NCBI GenBank assembly: GCA_003644175.1
Contig: QNBS01000008.1
Span: 1 to 15,957 of the forward strand
DNA length: 15,957 nt
Direction: 5' to 3'
Source: Planctomycetota bacterium
GTDB lineage: Bacteria; Planctomycetota; Phycisphaerae; Sedimentisphaerales; Anaerohalosphaeraceae
Part shown: in pieces, positions 8,285 to 15,957 of the stretch
Layout: each line of letters begins with the position of its first letter
Position numbering within the stretch: position 1 is the stretch's first letter
The notes under the pieces: model-generated
The model's input: the letters and a program-made list of their open reading frames with translations, nothing else
Told to the model about the DNA's origin: nothing
Database searches by the model: none
Made by a program: the position numbers and the translations under genes

Positions 8285-9328
8285 ATGATTGACGGAAACT
8301 ATGACAGCGATTTGTTCGCAAATGAGTCGCCGGTGGACGCCGAGCCGGTTGGTTTGTCGGTGGTTATTCCTGTTTTTAACGAGCAGGAGAATCTTCCACA
8401 GTTGATTGTGCGGAGTCTGAGGACCTGCATTTCGATTAAAAGGTCTTTTGAGATTATTCTTGTCGATGACGGCAGCAGCGACAGTTCGGCGAGAATAATC
8501 AAAGAGGCGGCGATAAGCCATAAGGGTGCGATTGTGGGCGTATTCCTGAATCGTAATTATGGTCAACATGCCGCGGTGATGGCGGGCTTTGCCGAATCGA
8601 GGGGTTCTGTTGTTGTTACGCTTGACGCCGACCTGCAGAATCCACCGGAAGAGATTCCGAAACTCATCGAGGCAATAGATGCCGGCTACGATGTCGTAGG
8701 GAGTGTTCGAATACCCAGGTATGATACGTTGTTTCGCAGGATGGCGTCGTTTGTAGTCAATAAGGTTGCGCAGAAGGCTACGGGGGTAAATATGCACGAC
8801 TATGGGTGTATGCTGCGTGCTTATCGGCGTCATATTGTCAATGCAATGCTTCAGTGTCCGGAGCGGAGCACTTTTATTCCCGCCCTTGCCAACGGTTTTG
8901 CCCGGAGCACGACGGAAGTCGAGGTCAGGCACGCCGACCGCGCCGGCGGCGATTCCAAGTACGGTTTGTGGAAACTGGTGAATCTCCAGTTCGATCTCTT
9001 GACGAGTATGACGACATTTCCTTTGCGACTGATGAGTGTGCTCGGCGCCGTCGTTTCATTTGTCGGTGTTGGTTTCGGTGCTTTTCTTCTTGTTATGAGA
9101 ATGATTTATGGACCGGGGTGGGCCGCCCAGGGGGTTTTTACATTGTTTGCATTTCTGTTTATTCTTATTGGCGCACAGTTTATTGCGATGGGGGTTCTCG
9201 GAGAGTATATCGGAAGGATTTATTATGACGTCAGGGGGCGGCCTCGATATTTTGTGCAGCACGTTGCGGGGAAAAACAGCCGGCGGCGCGGGATTGAAGA
9301 CAAGGAAATTCCGGAGGTTATGATATGA
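8285..9328 (+). CDS. arnC: Undecaprenyl-phosphate 4-deoxy-4-formamido-L-arabinose transferase (ArnC)
   Basis: This GT2-family enzyme moves 4-formamido-L-arabinose from UDP to undecaprenyl phosphate on the cytoplasmic face of the inner membrane. It has 347 residues (about 322 in E. coli), with roughly 20 extra at the N-terminus. The GT-A core starts [13 protein letters not shown] (25-37) and carries DDGSSD (about 61-66) and the metal-binding [10 protein letters not shown]. The stretch [20 protein letters not shown] is an ArnC hallmark. Two membrane helices near the C-terminus span about 235-260 and 272-297, ending in the LGEYIGRIY motif usual for polyprenyl-phosphate glycosyltransferases. AGAGG lies 5 bases before the ATG. 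Its stop overlaps the arnA start (ATGA), implying translational coupling between the formylation and transfer steps. Confidence 0.95.
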   Translation: MIDGNYDSDLFANESPVDAEPVGLSVVIPVFNEQENLPQLIVRSLRTCISIKRSFEIILVDDGSSDSSARIIKEAAISHKGAIVGVFLNRNYGQHAAVMAGFAESRGSVVVTLDADLQNPPEEIPKLIEAIDAGYDVVGSVRIPRYDTLFRRMASFVVNKVAQKATGVNMHDYGCMLRAYRRHIVNAMLQCPERSTFIPALANGFARSTTEVEVRHADRAGGDSKYGLWKLVNLQFDLLTSMTTFPLRLMSVLGAVVSFVGVGFGAFLLVMRMIYGPGWAAQGVFTLFAFLFILIGAQFIAMGVLGEYIGRIYYDVRGRPRYFVQHVAGKNSRRRGIEDKEIPEVMI

Positions 9329-11409
9329 AGGCGGTTGTCTTTGCTTATCACAATATCGGTTGTGTCGGGATCGAAGCGTTGCTTCGCAACGGTTTTCAGA
9401 TAAGTGCGGTTTTCACTCACACCGACGATTCGAAAGAAAATGTCTGGTTTGATTCTGTGGCCCAACTTGCCGCGTCGAAAGGGATCGCGGTTTTTGCGCC
9501 TGAGGATATCAACCATCCCTTGTGGGCCCGGAAGATTAAGGAGCTTGGACCGGATATCATTTTTTCATTTTATTATAGAAAGATGATTAATCAGTCTATC
9601 CTTGATATACCGCCGAAAGGGTGTTTGAATCTGCATGGTTCGCTTCTTCCCAAATATCGGGGCAGATGCCCTGTTAACTGGGTGCTCGTCAATGGCGAAA
9701 AGGAGACGGGAGTTACTCTTCACTATATGACCGCAAGGCCCGATGACGGCGATATTGTCCGCCAAAAAGCCGTCGAGATCGGTGATGGCGATACCGCCAG
9801 GTCGCTGCATGACAAGGTGGCGGCGGCGGCATCGATACTTCTGGATGAGGCCTTGCCGGAAATAAAGGATAATACAGCCCGGCGGGTTGCGCAGGATCAT
9901 TCCCGGAGCACTTATTATCGAGGACGTCGTCCGGAGGACGGGGAAATCGACTGGAGATACGGCGCAAGGGAGGTCAGGAATCTTGTTCGCGCCGTTACTC
10001 GGCCATACCCGGGGGCCTTTAGCTATAAGGCGAATCAAAAGTGTATCTTCTGGTCGGTTTCCGAGATGCCCTGCGAGGGGGCAAAAGTATCGCCCGGCGT
10101 GATTGTGTCGACGAATCCGCTGGTTGTCGCCTGTGGCCAGGGGGCTTTGCGTATCGATTTTGGCCAATCGTCCGACGGTGTCTATATGAGCGGTGTTCAA
10201 CTTGCCCGCAGTCTTAACCTCGTAGAGGGCATGAAACTCGGTCCGATTCGTAACGTTGATGGTGCGGTGAAAAAGAAGCATGTTCTGATTCTCGGGGTCA
10301 ACGGTTTTATTGGCAATGCATTGAGTGAGCGTTTGCTGGCGAGTGGTAAATACGAAGTTCACGGAATGGATCTGAGGTCGAACTATATCGAGCATTTGAT
10401 CGGGCGAGAGGGATTTCATTTCGAGGAAGGCGATATTACGATTCATCGTGAATGGACGGAGTATCATATAAGGAAATGCGATATTGTGCTTCCGCTTGTC
10501 GCCATCGCAACGCCAATCGAATATACGCGCAATCCGATAGGCGTTTTCGAGCTGGATTTTGAAGAGAACCTGCGGATAATTCGAAATTGTGTGAAATATA
10601 AAAAGCGTGTTGTCTTTCCTTCCACTTCGGAAGTGTACGGTATGTGCGATGCCGAGGAGTTCGACGAGGATAGTTCCAGGCTGGTTGTCGGGCCTATTCG
10701 GATGCAGCGGTGGATATACTCCTGCTGCAAGCAATTGCTGGACAGGGTGATATGGGCCTACGGCCAGAAAGAGGGGCTTGAGTTTACTCTGTTTCGTCCG
10801 TTTAACTGGATCGGGCCGAAACTGGACAGCCTGAATTCGGCGAGGATAGGAAGTTCGCGTGCGATTACACAGTTGATACTTAATCTTGTGGAAGGAACGC
10901 CGATCCTGCTGATTGACGGTGGGAGTCAGAAACGCTGCTTTACGGATGTTTCCGACGGTGTGGAGTGTCTCTACAGGATTATCGAGAATAAAAACGGTGT
11001 GTGTAACAGTAAAATTATCAATATCGGTAATCCGGATAACGAGTTGAGTATCAGGGAGCTGGCCGAGTTGCTGCTTGCCAGGTTCGAGGCTAATGCCCAA
11101 CGCGGGCAATTTCCTCCTTTTGCAGGCATGCGGCATGTCGAGAGCAGTTCTTATTACGGGCGAGGTTATCAGGATGTGCAGCACAGGAGGCCGAGCATTC
11201 GAAATGCTCAGAAACTGTTAGGCTGGACTCCTAAAGTGCCCCTGGAAGAATCGGTGGAGCAAACGCTGGAGTTTTTCCTGCGTGAAAGTTTGAAATCAAG
11301 GGAGTTTATCCCGGCTCCAGGGCAAAAAGCCCGGGGTGGTATTGTCTCTGCTGAGTATTCACCTCAGATGGAGGAGATGGAATTGGAGTATCATGAAAGT
11401 AGGCCTTAG
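9325..11409 (+). CDS. arnA: Bifunctional UDP-L-Ara4N formyltransferase / UDP-glucuronic acid decarboxylase (ArnA)
   Basis: This cytoplasmic two-domain enzyme oxidatively decarboxylates UDP-glucuronate to UDP-4-keto-arabinose (C-terminal domain) and formylates UDP-L-Ara4N (N-terminal domain). It has 694 residues against 660 in E. coli, and the fusion is intact. The formyltransferase (1-305) shows [13 protein letters not shown] with Asn102 and His104, and Asp140 in RPDDGDIV, the known catalytic trio. The decarboxylase (about 318-655) shows the NAD-binding GVNGFIG (324-330), PSTSEVYGM with Thr434/Ser435/Glu436, the Tyr465-x3-Lys469 pair, and Arg621 in [10 protein letters not shown], all expected catalytic residues. 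An unusual tail of about 35 residues follows. GGAGG is 7 bases before the ATG, which overlaps the arnC stop; the 3' end overlaps arnD by 17 bases. Confidence 0.97.
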   Translation: MKAVVFAYHNIGCVGIEALLRNGFQISAVFTHTDDSKENVWFDSVAQLAASKGIAVFAPEDINHPLWARKIKELGPDIIFSFYYRKMINQSILDIPPKGCLNLHGSLLPKYRGRCPVNWVLVNGEKETGVTLHYMTARPDDGDIVRQKAVEIGDGDTARSLHDKVAAAASILLDEALPEIKDNTARRVAQDHSRSTYYRGRRPEDGEIDWRYGAREVRNLVRAVTRPYPGAFSYKANQKCIFWSVSEMPCEGAKVSPGVIVSTNPLVVACGQGALRIDFGQSSDGVYMSGVQLARSLNLVEGMKLGPIRNVDGAVKKKHVLILGVNGFIGNALSERLLASGKYEVHGMDLRSNYIEHLIGREGFHFEEGDITIHREWTEYHIRKCDIVLPLVAIATPIEYTRNPIGVFELDFEENLRIIRNCVKYKKRVVFPSTSEVYGMCDAEEFDEDSSRLVVGPIRMQRWIYSCCKQLLDRVIWAYGQKEGLEFTLFRPFNWIGPKLDSLNSARIGSSRAITQLILNLVEGTPILLIDGGSQKRCFTDVSDGVECLYRIIENKNGVCNSKIINIGNPDNELSIRELAELLLARFEANAQRGQFPPFAGMRHVESSSYYGRGYQDVQHRRPSIRNAQKLLGWTPKVPLEESVEQTLEFFLRESLKSREFIPAPGQKARGGIVSAEYSPQMEEMELEYHESRP

Positions 11410-12322
11410 GATCGATGTTGATACGTTGAGGGGAACTCGATTGGGAGTGCCGAATCTGTGCAGGCTGCTCGGTGAGCATTCGGTTAGCGCATCGTTTTTC
11501 TTTTCGGTGGGGCCTGATAATATGGGGCGACATATCCGGCGATTGCTGCGTCCCGGATTTCTGTGGAAGATGTTGAGGACCAGGGCCGCGGGGCTGTATG
11601 GATGGGATATAATTTTCAAGGGAACCTTCGGGCCGGGTCCTGTTATCGGCCAAAAGTGTTCCGATATAATACGCCGGGCTTTTGAGGCGGCTCATGAGGT
11701 CGGACTTCATGCGTGGGATCATTACAGATGGCAAACGCATCTTGAAAAGATGGATTATCATGATATTTACAATTCCATAGAAAAGGGGGTGGAGGCTCTG
11801 GCGGAAATTCTCGGCCGGCCGCCGAATTGTTCCGCCGTTGCCGGGTGGAAATGTAACGATAAGGTGCTGAAGGCCAAGGAGAATTTCGATTTTGAATACA
11901 ACAGCGATTGCAGGGGCGAAACCATATTTCGGCCTGTTGTATTCGGCAGTGAGATCGCCCAGCCTCAAATCCCTGTAACTTTGCCGACATACGATGAAGT
12001 TGTCGGTCGCGATCGGATTTCAAGTGACAATTACAATGAGTATTTGTTGAGTCTTCTCGATTCCGAACGCCTCAATGTTCTGGCGATTCACGCGGAAGTC
12101 GAGGGTATTGCCTGCATGGGCATGTTCGAGGAATTTATTAGAAGGGTTCAATCCAGAGGATGTGAATTTGTTCCCTTAGGGGATTTACTACGCGCCGGAT
12201 GCAGGACTGAGCCGGCCGGTGTTGTTGCCGATTATGTCCGGGGACGCGACGGATGGGTCTCGTGTCAGGAGATATCCGCAAGGGACAAGAATGCCCTTAA
12301 GGACCTGTTGCCCAAATACTAA
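11393..12322 (+). CDS. arnD: 4-deoxy-4-formamido-L-arabinose-phosphoundecaprenol deformylase (ArnD)
   Basis: This enzyme of the polysaccharide deacetylase (CE4/NodB) fold removes the formyl group from undecaprenyl-phosphate-linked formamido-arabinose, making the ArnT donor. It has 309 residues (about 296 in E. coli). It begins [16 protein letters not shown], with metal/catalytic Asp8 and Asp10, and contains [13 protein letters not shown] (35-47), LYGWDI (68-73), and the metal-binding HAWDH (106-110), followed by YNSDCRGE and the ArnD-specific [15 protein letters not shown] and AIHAEVEG stretches. The ATG at 11393 lies inside the end of arnA, with GGAG about 4 bases upstream; an earlier in-frame ATG at 11336 would add 19 residues unlike the family. 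It is the last gene of the set; 65 bases later the convergent hydrolase gene ends. Confidence 0.96.
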   Translation: MKVGLRIDVDTLRGTRLGVPNLCRLLGEHSVSASFFFSVGPDNMGRHIRRLLRPGFLWKMLRTRAAGLYGWDIIFKGTFGPGPVIGQKCSDIIRRAFEAAHEVGLHAWDHYRWQTHLEKMDYHDIYNSIEKGVEALAEILGRPPNCSAVAGWKCNDKVLKAKENFDFEYNSDCRGETIFRPVVFGSEIAQPQIPVTLPTYDEVVGRDRISSDNYNEYLLSLLDSERLNVLAIHAEVEGIACMGMFEEFIRRVQSRGCEFVPLGDLLRAGCRTEPAGVVADYVRGRDGWVSCQEISARDKNALKDLLPKY

Positions 12323-12375
12323 GCACTAAATCCGAAATACGAAACAAGCACTAAATACCAAAACCCAAATGTTCA
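12321..12375. repeat. Short A-rich interspersed intergenic repeat
   Basis: Between arnD and the convergent hydrolase gene, the unit AAGCACTAAAT occurs at 12321-12331 and again at 12346-12356, a 25-base spacing, interleaved with TCCGAAATACGAAAC and continued by ACCAAAACCC and AAATGTTCAAAC. Tracts built from such CTAAAT/CGAAAT/CAAAAT words recur between genes in planctomycete and related genomes; that statement is from general familiarity, not from this window. The tract may form the 3' ends of both converging transcripts. No strong GC hairpin with a T-run is visible, so I do not call a terminator. Confidence 0.5.
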
Positions 12376-12387
12376 AACGGTAAGTAT

Positions 12388-13917
12388 TTATTTGAAAACA
12401 AGTTCCACAGCCGAAACAGAAGCAGGAGGAAACGTCCAATTTCTGTCATTCAGTCGTTTGACCCTGGGGACGAGAGGGTCCGGATTGGCCGCGATGACTT
12501 CAAACTCCGGATCAGTGGACATCTCGTAGATCTTGCCGGATTTGATATCGTGGCCCTCGACGCCCAGATCAACCGTGATAGACCTTTGCCTGTTGGTGTT
12601 GACCACATGAAGAATGATCGTGTTGCCTCGCCGACTGGCGGCCACATCCAGGTCATCCGGTGCATGCCTGATCTTGAGGAAGCTGTCGCCCATGTGCTCG
12701 CGGTAGAACTTCATGACCCTGGCAACGGGCATCAGGAATGCCTTGCCCCTCGGGACCGGGATCATCACCGCGTTCACTTGCCATCGAGTGCCGCAGAAAT
12801 CTGCGAGAGTGCCGATCTTGAGCAGTTCACCGTAGCGGAGATGTACATTCATGCACCTGGCGTAGGAGACACCGGCCGCCCAGGATGAAAGCACTTCACA
12901 CCGATTCCTGCCGGGCAGGGAAAAATGACATTCGGTCAGGGCGAGGGGGATGCCGGAACCTTTGACTTGCTCGCACGCTTTCTTGATCTTCTGCTCATGG
13001 GCCTTGTATGCCTTCATAAGGTGTGCCCATGTGCGGGCCGGATCCTTGCGGTATTCCGTACCCTGAAGCGGCGAGTCCTTCTCTTTCCTGGTCGGATGGA
13101 ACATGTGGTGTATGGCGATGTATTGCAGGTGTTCTCCCGCCACCTCTATCATGCGTTTTGCCCACCCGCTGTCACCCCATCCAATAATCCTGATGGATGG
13201 GTCGGCCTTTCTCATAGCTTTGGCGAACTCTACGGTCTTGACTGCCGCTGTCTCGCAATCGAAGCCCCTCCTGTCATAGGAGGTCTCATTTCCTATCTGC
13301 CAGAAAGGAATCCGCAATGGGTCTTTGTGGCCATGCGACAATCGCAGTGAGTTTTTAGGGTTGTTGCAGTAATCCACCCACTCGCGTGCTTCCCGGGCGT
13401 CGCCGCATCGCACGCTGCCGAAGGGGTCCTTCTTCCAGCGGTCGCGGCCGTCGGATTCGAAGTTCACGCACATCAAGGGGTCGGCCTTGACCTGGCTACA
13501 GAAGTCCACGAATTCCGCAGTGCCAATCTGGTTGCTCTCGATTCCCCCCCAGAGCAGGTTGATCATGGGCTTTCGTTGATCGCGCGGGCCAACCGCTTCC
13601 TTCCATCGGTAATACGAACTGAAGCACCCTCCCCAGCGAATCATCGTGGGAGCCAGTTCCTGAGCGGCCTGAATAACGTCCGGACGCCAGCTATTCGTCT
13701 TGAAATCCCATGCTGCGGCCACAGAACCATCCGTTGTGCCAAGAGGTTCCATGAACTGCATGAACAGGTATGGCGACAAATCGAATCGAGGGGTTGGATC
13801 GACGCTGAGAACAGATTCGGCTGTGCCGCCGACCAGCGGATTTGCACCAGTCAAAGTGGCTGCAATCCCGGCGCCGGCGGCCTTGACGAATTGACGACGA
13901 TTTATTGCGGACGTCAA
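12388..13917 (-). CDS. Tat-exported GH51-like alpha-L-arabinofuranosidase
   Basis: This predicted exported glycoside hydrolase has 509 residues. The start codon is TTG at 13917-13915, with AGGA about 8-10 bases upstream, and no better ATG nearby. The N-terminus carries a twin-arginine signal, NRRQFVK (6-12) followed by an Ala-rich segment. The clan GH-A barrel shows RWGGCFSSYYRWKEAVGPRD (94-113), typical of GH51, acid/base Glu211 in QIGNETS and nucleophile Glu329 in ALTECHF, with an IAIHHMFHP strand (268-275) between. The beta-sandwich C-terminal domain (about 410-509) includes DVAASRRGNTIILHVVN. GH51 enzymes release L-arabinofuranose from plant arabinan or arabinoxylan. The substrate is inferred from family only; a related GH-A family remains possible. 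It lies 109 bases downstream of the dockerin-bearing gene on the same strand and may be co-transcribed with it. Confidence 0.85.
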   Translation of the reverse strand: MTSAINRRQFVKAAGAGIAATLTGANPLVGGTAESVLSVDPTPRFDLSPYLFMQFMEPLGTTDGSVAAAWDFKTNSWRPDVIQAAQELAPTMIRWGGCFSSYYRWKEAVGPRDQRKPMINLLWGGIESNQIGTAEFVDFCSQVKADPLMCVNFESDGRDRWKKDPFGSVRCGDAREAREWVDYCNNPKNSLRLSHGHKDPLRIPFWQIGNETSYDRRGFDCETAAVKTVEFAKAMRKADPSIRIIGWGDSGWAKRMIEVAGEHLQYIAIHHMFHPTRKEKDSPLQGTEYRKDPARTWAHLMKAYKAHEQKIKKACEQVKGSGIPLALTECHFSLPGRNRCEVLSSWAAGVSYARCMNVHLRYGELLKIGTLADFCGTRWQVNAVMIPVPRGKAFLMPVARVMKFYREHMGDSFLKIRHAPDDLDVAASRRGNTIILHVVNTNRQRSITVDLGVEGHDIKSGKIYEMSTDPEFEVIAANPDPLVPRVKRLNDRNWTFPPASVSAVELVFK

Positions 13918-14026
13918 AGGTTCTATTCCTTACTGTTGGTAAGAGTAGTCAATCTGGCATTTCTCTTTTGCACTTATACTCCATAATAACCAATAAGTCA
14001 ATACGAAATTTTCGGCAATCGGCGGG

Positions 14027-15685
14027 TCACCCCCCTCCCGCCGACGTCGCAATGTCAATGTAGCATACCTTGGCATTATCAGCAATGTTCGGCGAGCTGA
14101 GATTCGGGCTGAGAGTCAACTTACCATCAGAGACTGTAACGGTAACGGCGTGTACATCAAAATTATCTTCGCCGTCGGGGTCTTGAAGAAGTACGCCCTC
14201 GATCTTCACATGGTTGGTCTGATCAGTATTGCCGGGATCGCCAAACACGACAACAATGTCGTAGGCGCCATTAGGAATCTCAATTTCCCAGGTGTGATTT
14301 TCGCTGTCTTTTTGCATATGATTGAGCGTGTCGTAGCGTTGATCGGCATCAATACCGCGATCTCTTGTTTCATCGTTGGTTCCGTCCCAGCCATAGCTAT
14401 AGCCATTGCCGCGATCACCATAGGTAGCGCCGGTATCGGCAAGATAACCCGAAGGTACGGCTGAGCCCGACGGCTGGAAGTTGATCTTTACATCAACTGC
14501 AGGAAGAGCAGTGGTGTCAAACGAGGCGGTGGAATCCGCCCAGTCGCCGCCCATCGAGTTGACGGCGTAAGCCCTGAAGTAGTATGTTGTCTCTGGTGAA
14601 AGCGAACTGATGTCATCGTAGAATGTTGAACCCTGCGTTCCAATTGTATCGGCGTTGTCCCAATTGCCCGGCGTCGTTCCACCGTCGTTGTCGCCCCAGT
14701 AAACCGTTACTGTGGGGTCCTCATTGCCGTTATCTGTTACTTCGCCGTTTAACCTGGCCGAATTGGAGGTGATGCTCGCAGCAGGTGCGTTAATAACAGT
14801 TGGAGCCGTGCGTTCAATGCCGACGCCCCAGTTGTCTGCCATGACGGCATAGTCCTGCAGGTTTACATTAATGTCGTCGGTAAGGTTCCCGACAAGTACG
14901 TCAAGCATGGTTTCACTCTCCAGCCAGTCGGTCTCGGCGAGATATACGAGATCGGGCAAACTCACTTTACCGCTATTGTTGAAGTCGCCAAGCGGGTCTG
15001 TCGTCGGCCATGCCTGGGCGGCGAGAATTGCCAGTCCGCCTGTGTCGTCGGCGACGATAACCCTGGAGTCGACAACGGCGGTCGATAGTGAACGCACCAT
15101 CTGCGACGACCTTGCGTACAACGTCGGCTGCGCGGGGACGGGGACGTCCACTACGGTTACGCCGCCGGCGCCGTCGGCGATACAGACTCGATCTCCAACG
15201 ACGCTCACGTCGGTTGCGATGCCCGGCGTATCGAAGGCGCCGATCAATGACGGCGTCGCCGGCAGGGTGGAGATGTCGAATATCTGCAAGCCGGCGATGC
15301 CGTCTGCGACATACGCCAGGCCGCCGGCTACGGCAATGCCATGAGCCACACCGCTTGTTTCGACAGATACCACCGGTGTTGCATCGGCCAGATTGAGAAT
15401 CTGAACACCGCCGCCGCCGTTTGCCACGTAGGCATAGGTCGAATCGGCTGCAACGCCAAACGCCCAGCCATCGGAATCCCAACTGCCCAACAGCGCCGGC
15501 GTTGCGGGGGTAGATACGTCAATGGCATAAACGACGGCGCCGCAAGCGACGATAGCTGTCGAGCCTGAGACGGCCGCATCGGCGGCAAAACCGCCTGTGG
15601 CAAACTCGCCTCGCCATTGAGGCGGGGCCGGGCTCATCAACTCAAGTATCTGGAGGCCGGAAGTTCCCGCGGCGATATAGACCAT
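14027..15685 (-). CDS. LVIVD-repeat (beta-propeller-like) protein with dockerin type I, Fn3-like and malectin-like domains; N-terminus truncated
   Basis: The reading frame from ATG at 15685 gives 552 residues. Residues 1-225 are about five imperfect repeats of some 40 residues, each with a core like GIAVAGGLAYVADGIAGLQIFDIS and a P-A-x-P-x-L-hG turn: LVIVD repeats, thought to form a beta-propeller. A dockerin type I domain follows (232-287: GDFNNSGKVSLPDLVYLA and the degenerate second half DDINVNLQDYAVMADNWG), then an Fn3-like domain (about 294-393) and a malectin/carbohydrate-binding-like domain (about 397-546, starting VKINFQPSGSAVPSGYLADT). It is probably an exported surface protein. No signal peptide is present, and the frame stays open upstream of 15685 to a TAG at 15733-15731 while still reading repeat sequence (QGQDIAVSGS), so the ATG is internal and the gene is 5'-broken. 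It may be non-functional. Confidence 0.75.
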   Translation of the reverse strand: MVYIAAGTSGLQILELMSPAPPQWRGEFATGGFAADAAVSGSTAIVACGAVVYAIDVSTPATPALLGSWDSDGWAFGVAADSTYAYVANGGGGVQILNLADATPVVSVETSGVAHGIAVAGGLAYVADGIAGLQIFDISTLPATPSLIGAFDTPGIATDVSVVGDRVCIADGAGGVTVVDVPVPAQPTLYARSSQMVRSLSTAVVDSRVIVADDTGGLAILAAQAWPTTDPLGDFNNSGKVSLPDLVYLAETDWLESETMLDVLVGNLTDDINVNLQDYAVMADNWGVGIERTAPTVINAPAASITSNSARLNGEVTDNGNEDPTVTVYWGDNDGGTTPGNWDNADTIGTQGSTFYDDISSLSPETTYYFRAYAVNSMGGDWADSTASFDTTALPAVDVKINFQPSGSAVPSGYLADTGATYGDRGNGYSYGWDGTNDETRDRGIDADQRYDTLNHMQKDSENHTWEIEIPNGAYDIVVVFGDPGNTDQTNHVKIEGVLLQDPDGEDNFDVHAVTVTVSDGKLTLSPNLSSPNIADNAKVCYIDIATSAGGG

Positions 15686-15850
15686 GGATCCCGATACGGC
15701 AATGTCCTGTCCCTGACTAATTAGAGGAGCCTACAATTGCTCCGGGTGTCGAGGCGCCGTCATGTTAAGAGCCCCGCCTCCGGCCTCTTCGGCTGCAAGA
15801 ACCTCTCCGAGAGAGGCATTGGCCGCGACACCTTGTGGCGTTGCCTGTAT
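15686..15850 (-). pseudogene. Decayed 5' end of the LVIVD-repeat gene
   Basis: Reading the - strand, repeat-like sequence ATPQGVAANASLGEVLAAEE and GGGALNM (15759-15846) lies in the same frame as the downstream gene, but that frame is interrupted by TAG at 15733-15731. In between, a different frame reads STPGAIVGSSN, exactly what an LVIVD repeat should have there, and the original frame resumes as QGQDIAVSGS. Two compensating frameshifts, near 15753-15758 and 15714-15720, therefore explain the region better than a single nonsense mutation. No signal peptide is found upstream, and repeat similarity fades out by about 15850, where the insertion sequence probably begins. Sequencing error is an alternative explanation. 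Confidence 0.6.
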
Positions 15851-15878
15851 GAAGATATGAAGAGAGAGCATCCTCAAG

Positions 15879-15884
15879 TATAAT
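15879..15884 (+). promoter_or_regulatory. Candidate -10 box of the IS110-type transposase gene
   Basis: A perfect TATAAT lies 37 bases before the transposase ATG. No convincing -35 hexamer is found at 16-18 bases upstream, so promoter assignment is tentative. Confidence 0.4.
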
Positions 15885-15921
15885 ACGTTTGACCATTAAC
15901 TCTTATACGAAAGGAGCTCTC

Positions 15922-15957
15922 ATGGGTACATATTATATCGGAGCGGACGTGCATAGC
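15922..15957 (+). CDS. IS110-family transposase, 5' end only (runs off window)
   Basis: Only 12 codons are in the window: MGTYYIGADVHS. The motif YIGxDVHS is the start of the RuvC-like DEDD domain of IS110-family recombinases; the Asp in GADVHS is the first catalytic acidic residue. A strong AAAGGAG site lies 5 bases before the ATG. IS110 enzymes use a DEDD plus serine active site and, in characterised members, an element-encoded bridge RNA to choose target and donor. The gene starts about 70 bases beyond the last recognisable LVIVD-repeat sequence, which places the left end of the element roughly between 15847 and 15900. The rest of the gene and the right end lie outside the window. Confidence 0.75.
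   Translation, partial: MGTYYIGADVHS

Larger units (their letters stand above)
15847..15957 (+). mobile_element. Left end of an IS110-family insertion sequence (partial)
   Basis: The element is inferred from the transposase start at 15922 and from the loss of LVIVD similarity near 15847-15850. IS110 elements typically lack long terminal inverted repeats and make little or no target duplication, so the exact boundary cannot be read from one side. The non-coding leader is at most about 75 bases. Confidence 0.5.

Noticed and set aside
8264..8932. A 222-codon open frame on the - strand over arnC
   Set aside because: It is antisense to arnC, which has all GT2 and ArnC signatures. No independent support.
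9565..11184. A 539-codon open frame on the - strand inside arnA
   Set aside because: It is fully antisense to arnA, whose catalytic residues are all recognised on the + strand. The antisense protein has no motif and only reflects codon bias of arnA.
12388..13917. GH51-like arabinofuranosidase as part of the L-Ara4N pathway
   Set aside because: GH51 acts on L-arabinofuranose, whereas L-Ara4N is a pyranose on lipid A; the gene is on the other strand and fits polysaccharide degradation with its dockerin neighbour. Proximity is probably coincidence.
14000..14036. Run of six G (- strand) at the very end of the LVIVD/dockerin gene, where loss of one G would extend the frame by about 35 residues
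   Set aside because: The extension has no recognisable anchor or domain and the gene already ends at a domain boundary; not enough to claim a slippage switch.

Overview
The window looks like a chromosomal piece of a Gram-negative, planctomycete-type bacterium, most likely class Phycisphaerae. Three things suggest this: a dockerin-bearing LVIVD-repeat protein of the kind abundant there, a Tat-exported glycoside hydrolase, and a short A-rich intergenic repeat typical of such genomes. An lpxD gene implies an outer membrane with lipid A. The taxonomic call is inference from gene content; there is no marker gene here.

Left part (1-1860): a possible C-terminal end of an unknown + strand gene (1-147), then lpxD on the - strand (234-1271), then a 589-base divergent intergenic stretch with no convincing gene.

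Centre (1861-12322, all + strand): one tightly packed gene set. It begins with a membrane-anchored CX5R (dual-specificity/tyrosine-type) phosphatase, then an N-terminally anchored endonuclease/exonuclease/phosphatase (EEP) family enzyme overlapping it by 4 nt, then two GT-C glycosyltransferases of the ArnT/GT83 type, and then arnB, arnC, arnA and arnD. ArnB, ArnC, the two-domain ArnA and ArnD are each strongly recognisable from their catalytic motifs. Together they build undecaprenyl-phosphate-linked 4-amino-4-deoxy-L-arabinose (L-Ara4N) from UDP-glucuronate; ArnT-type enzymes would move it onto lipid A or another acceptor outside the inner membrane. In enterobacteria this pathway gives resistance to polymyxin and cationic peptides. 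The window has no ugd (UDP-glucuronate source), no arnE/arnF flippase and no regulator. The phosphatase and EEP genes at the head of the set are not part of the known arn pathway and are the best candidates for something new.

Right part (12388-15957): two - strand genes for exported proteins, a Tat-signal GH51-like alpha-L-arabinofuranosidase with a TTG start and an LVIVD-repeat/dockerin/Fn3-like/malectin-like protein. The 5' end of the latter is broken by an in-frame stop and what look like two compensating frameshifts. Next to the break, an IS110-family transposase gene starts on the + strand and runs off the window after 12 codons.
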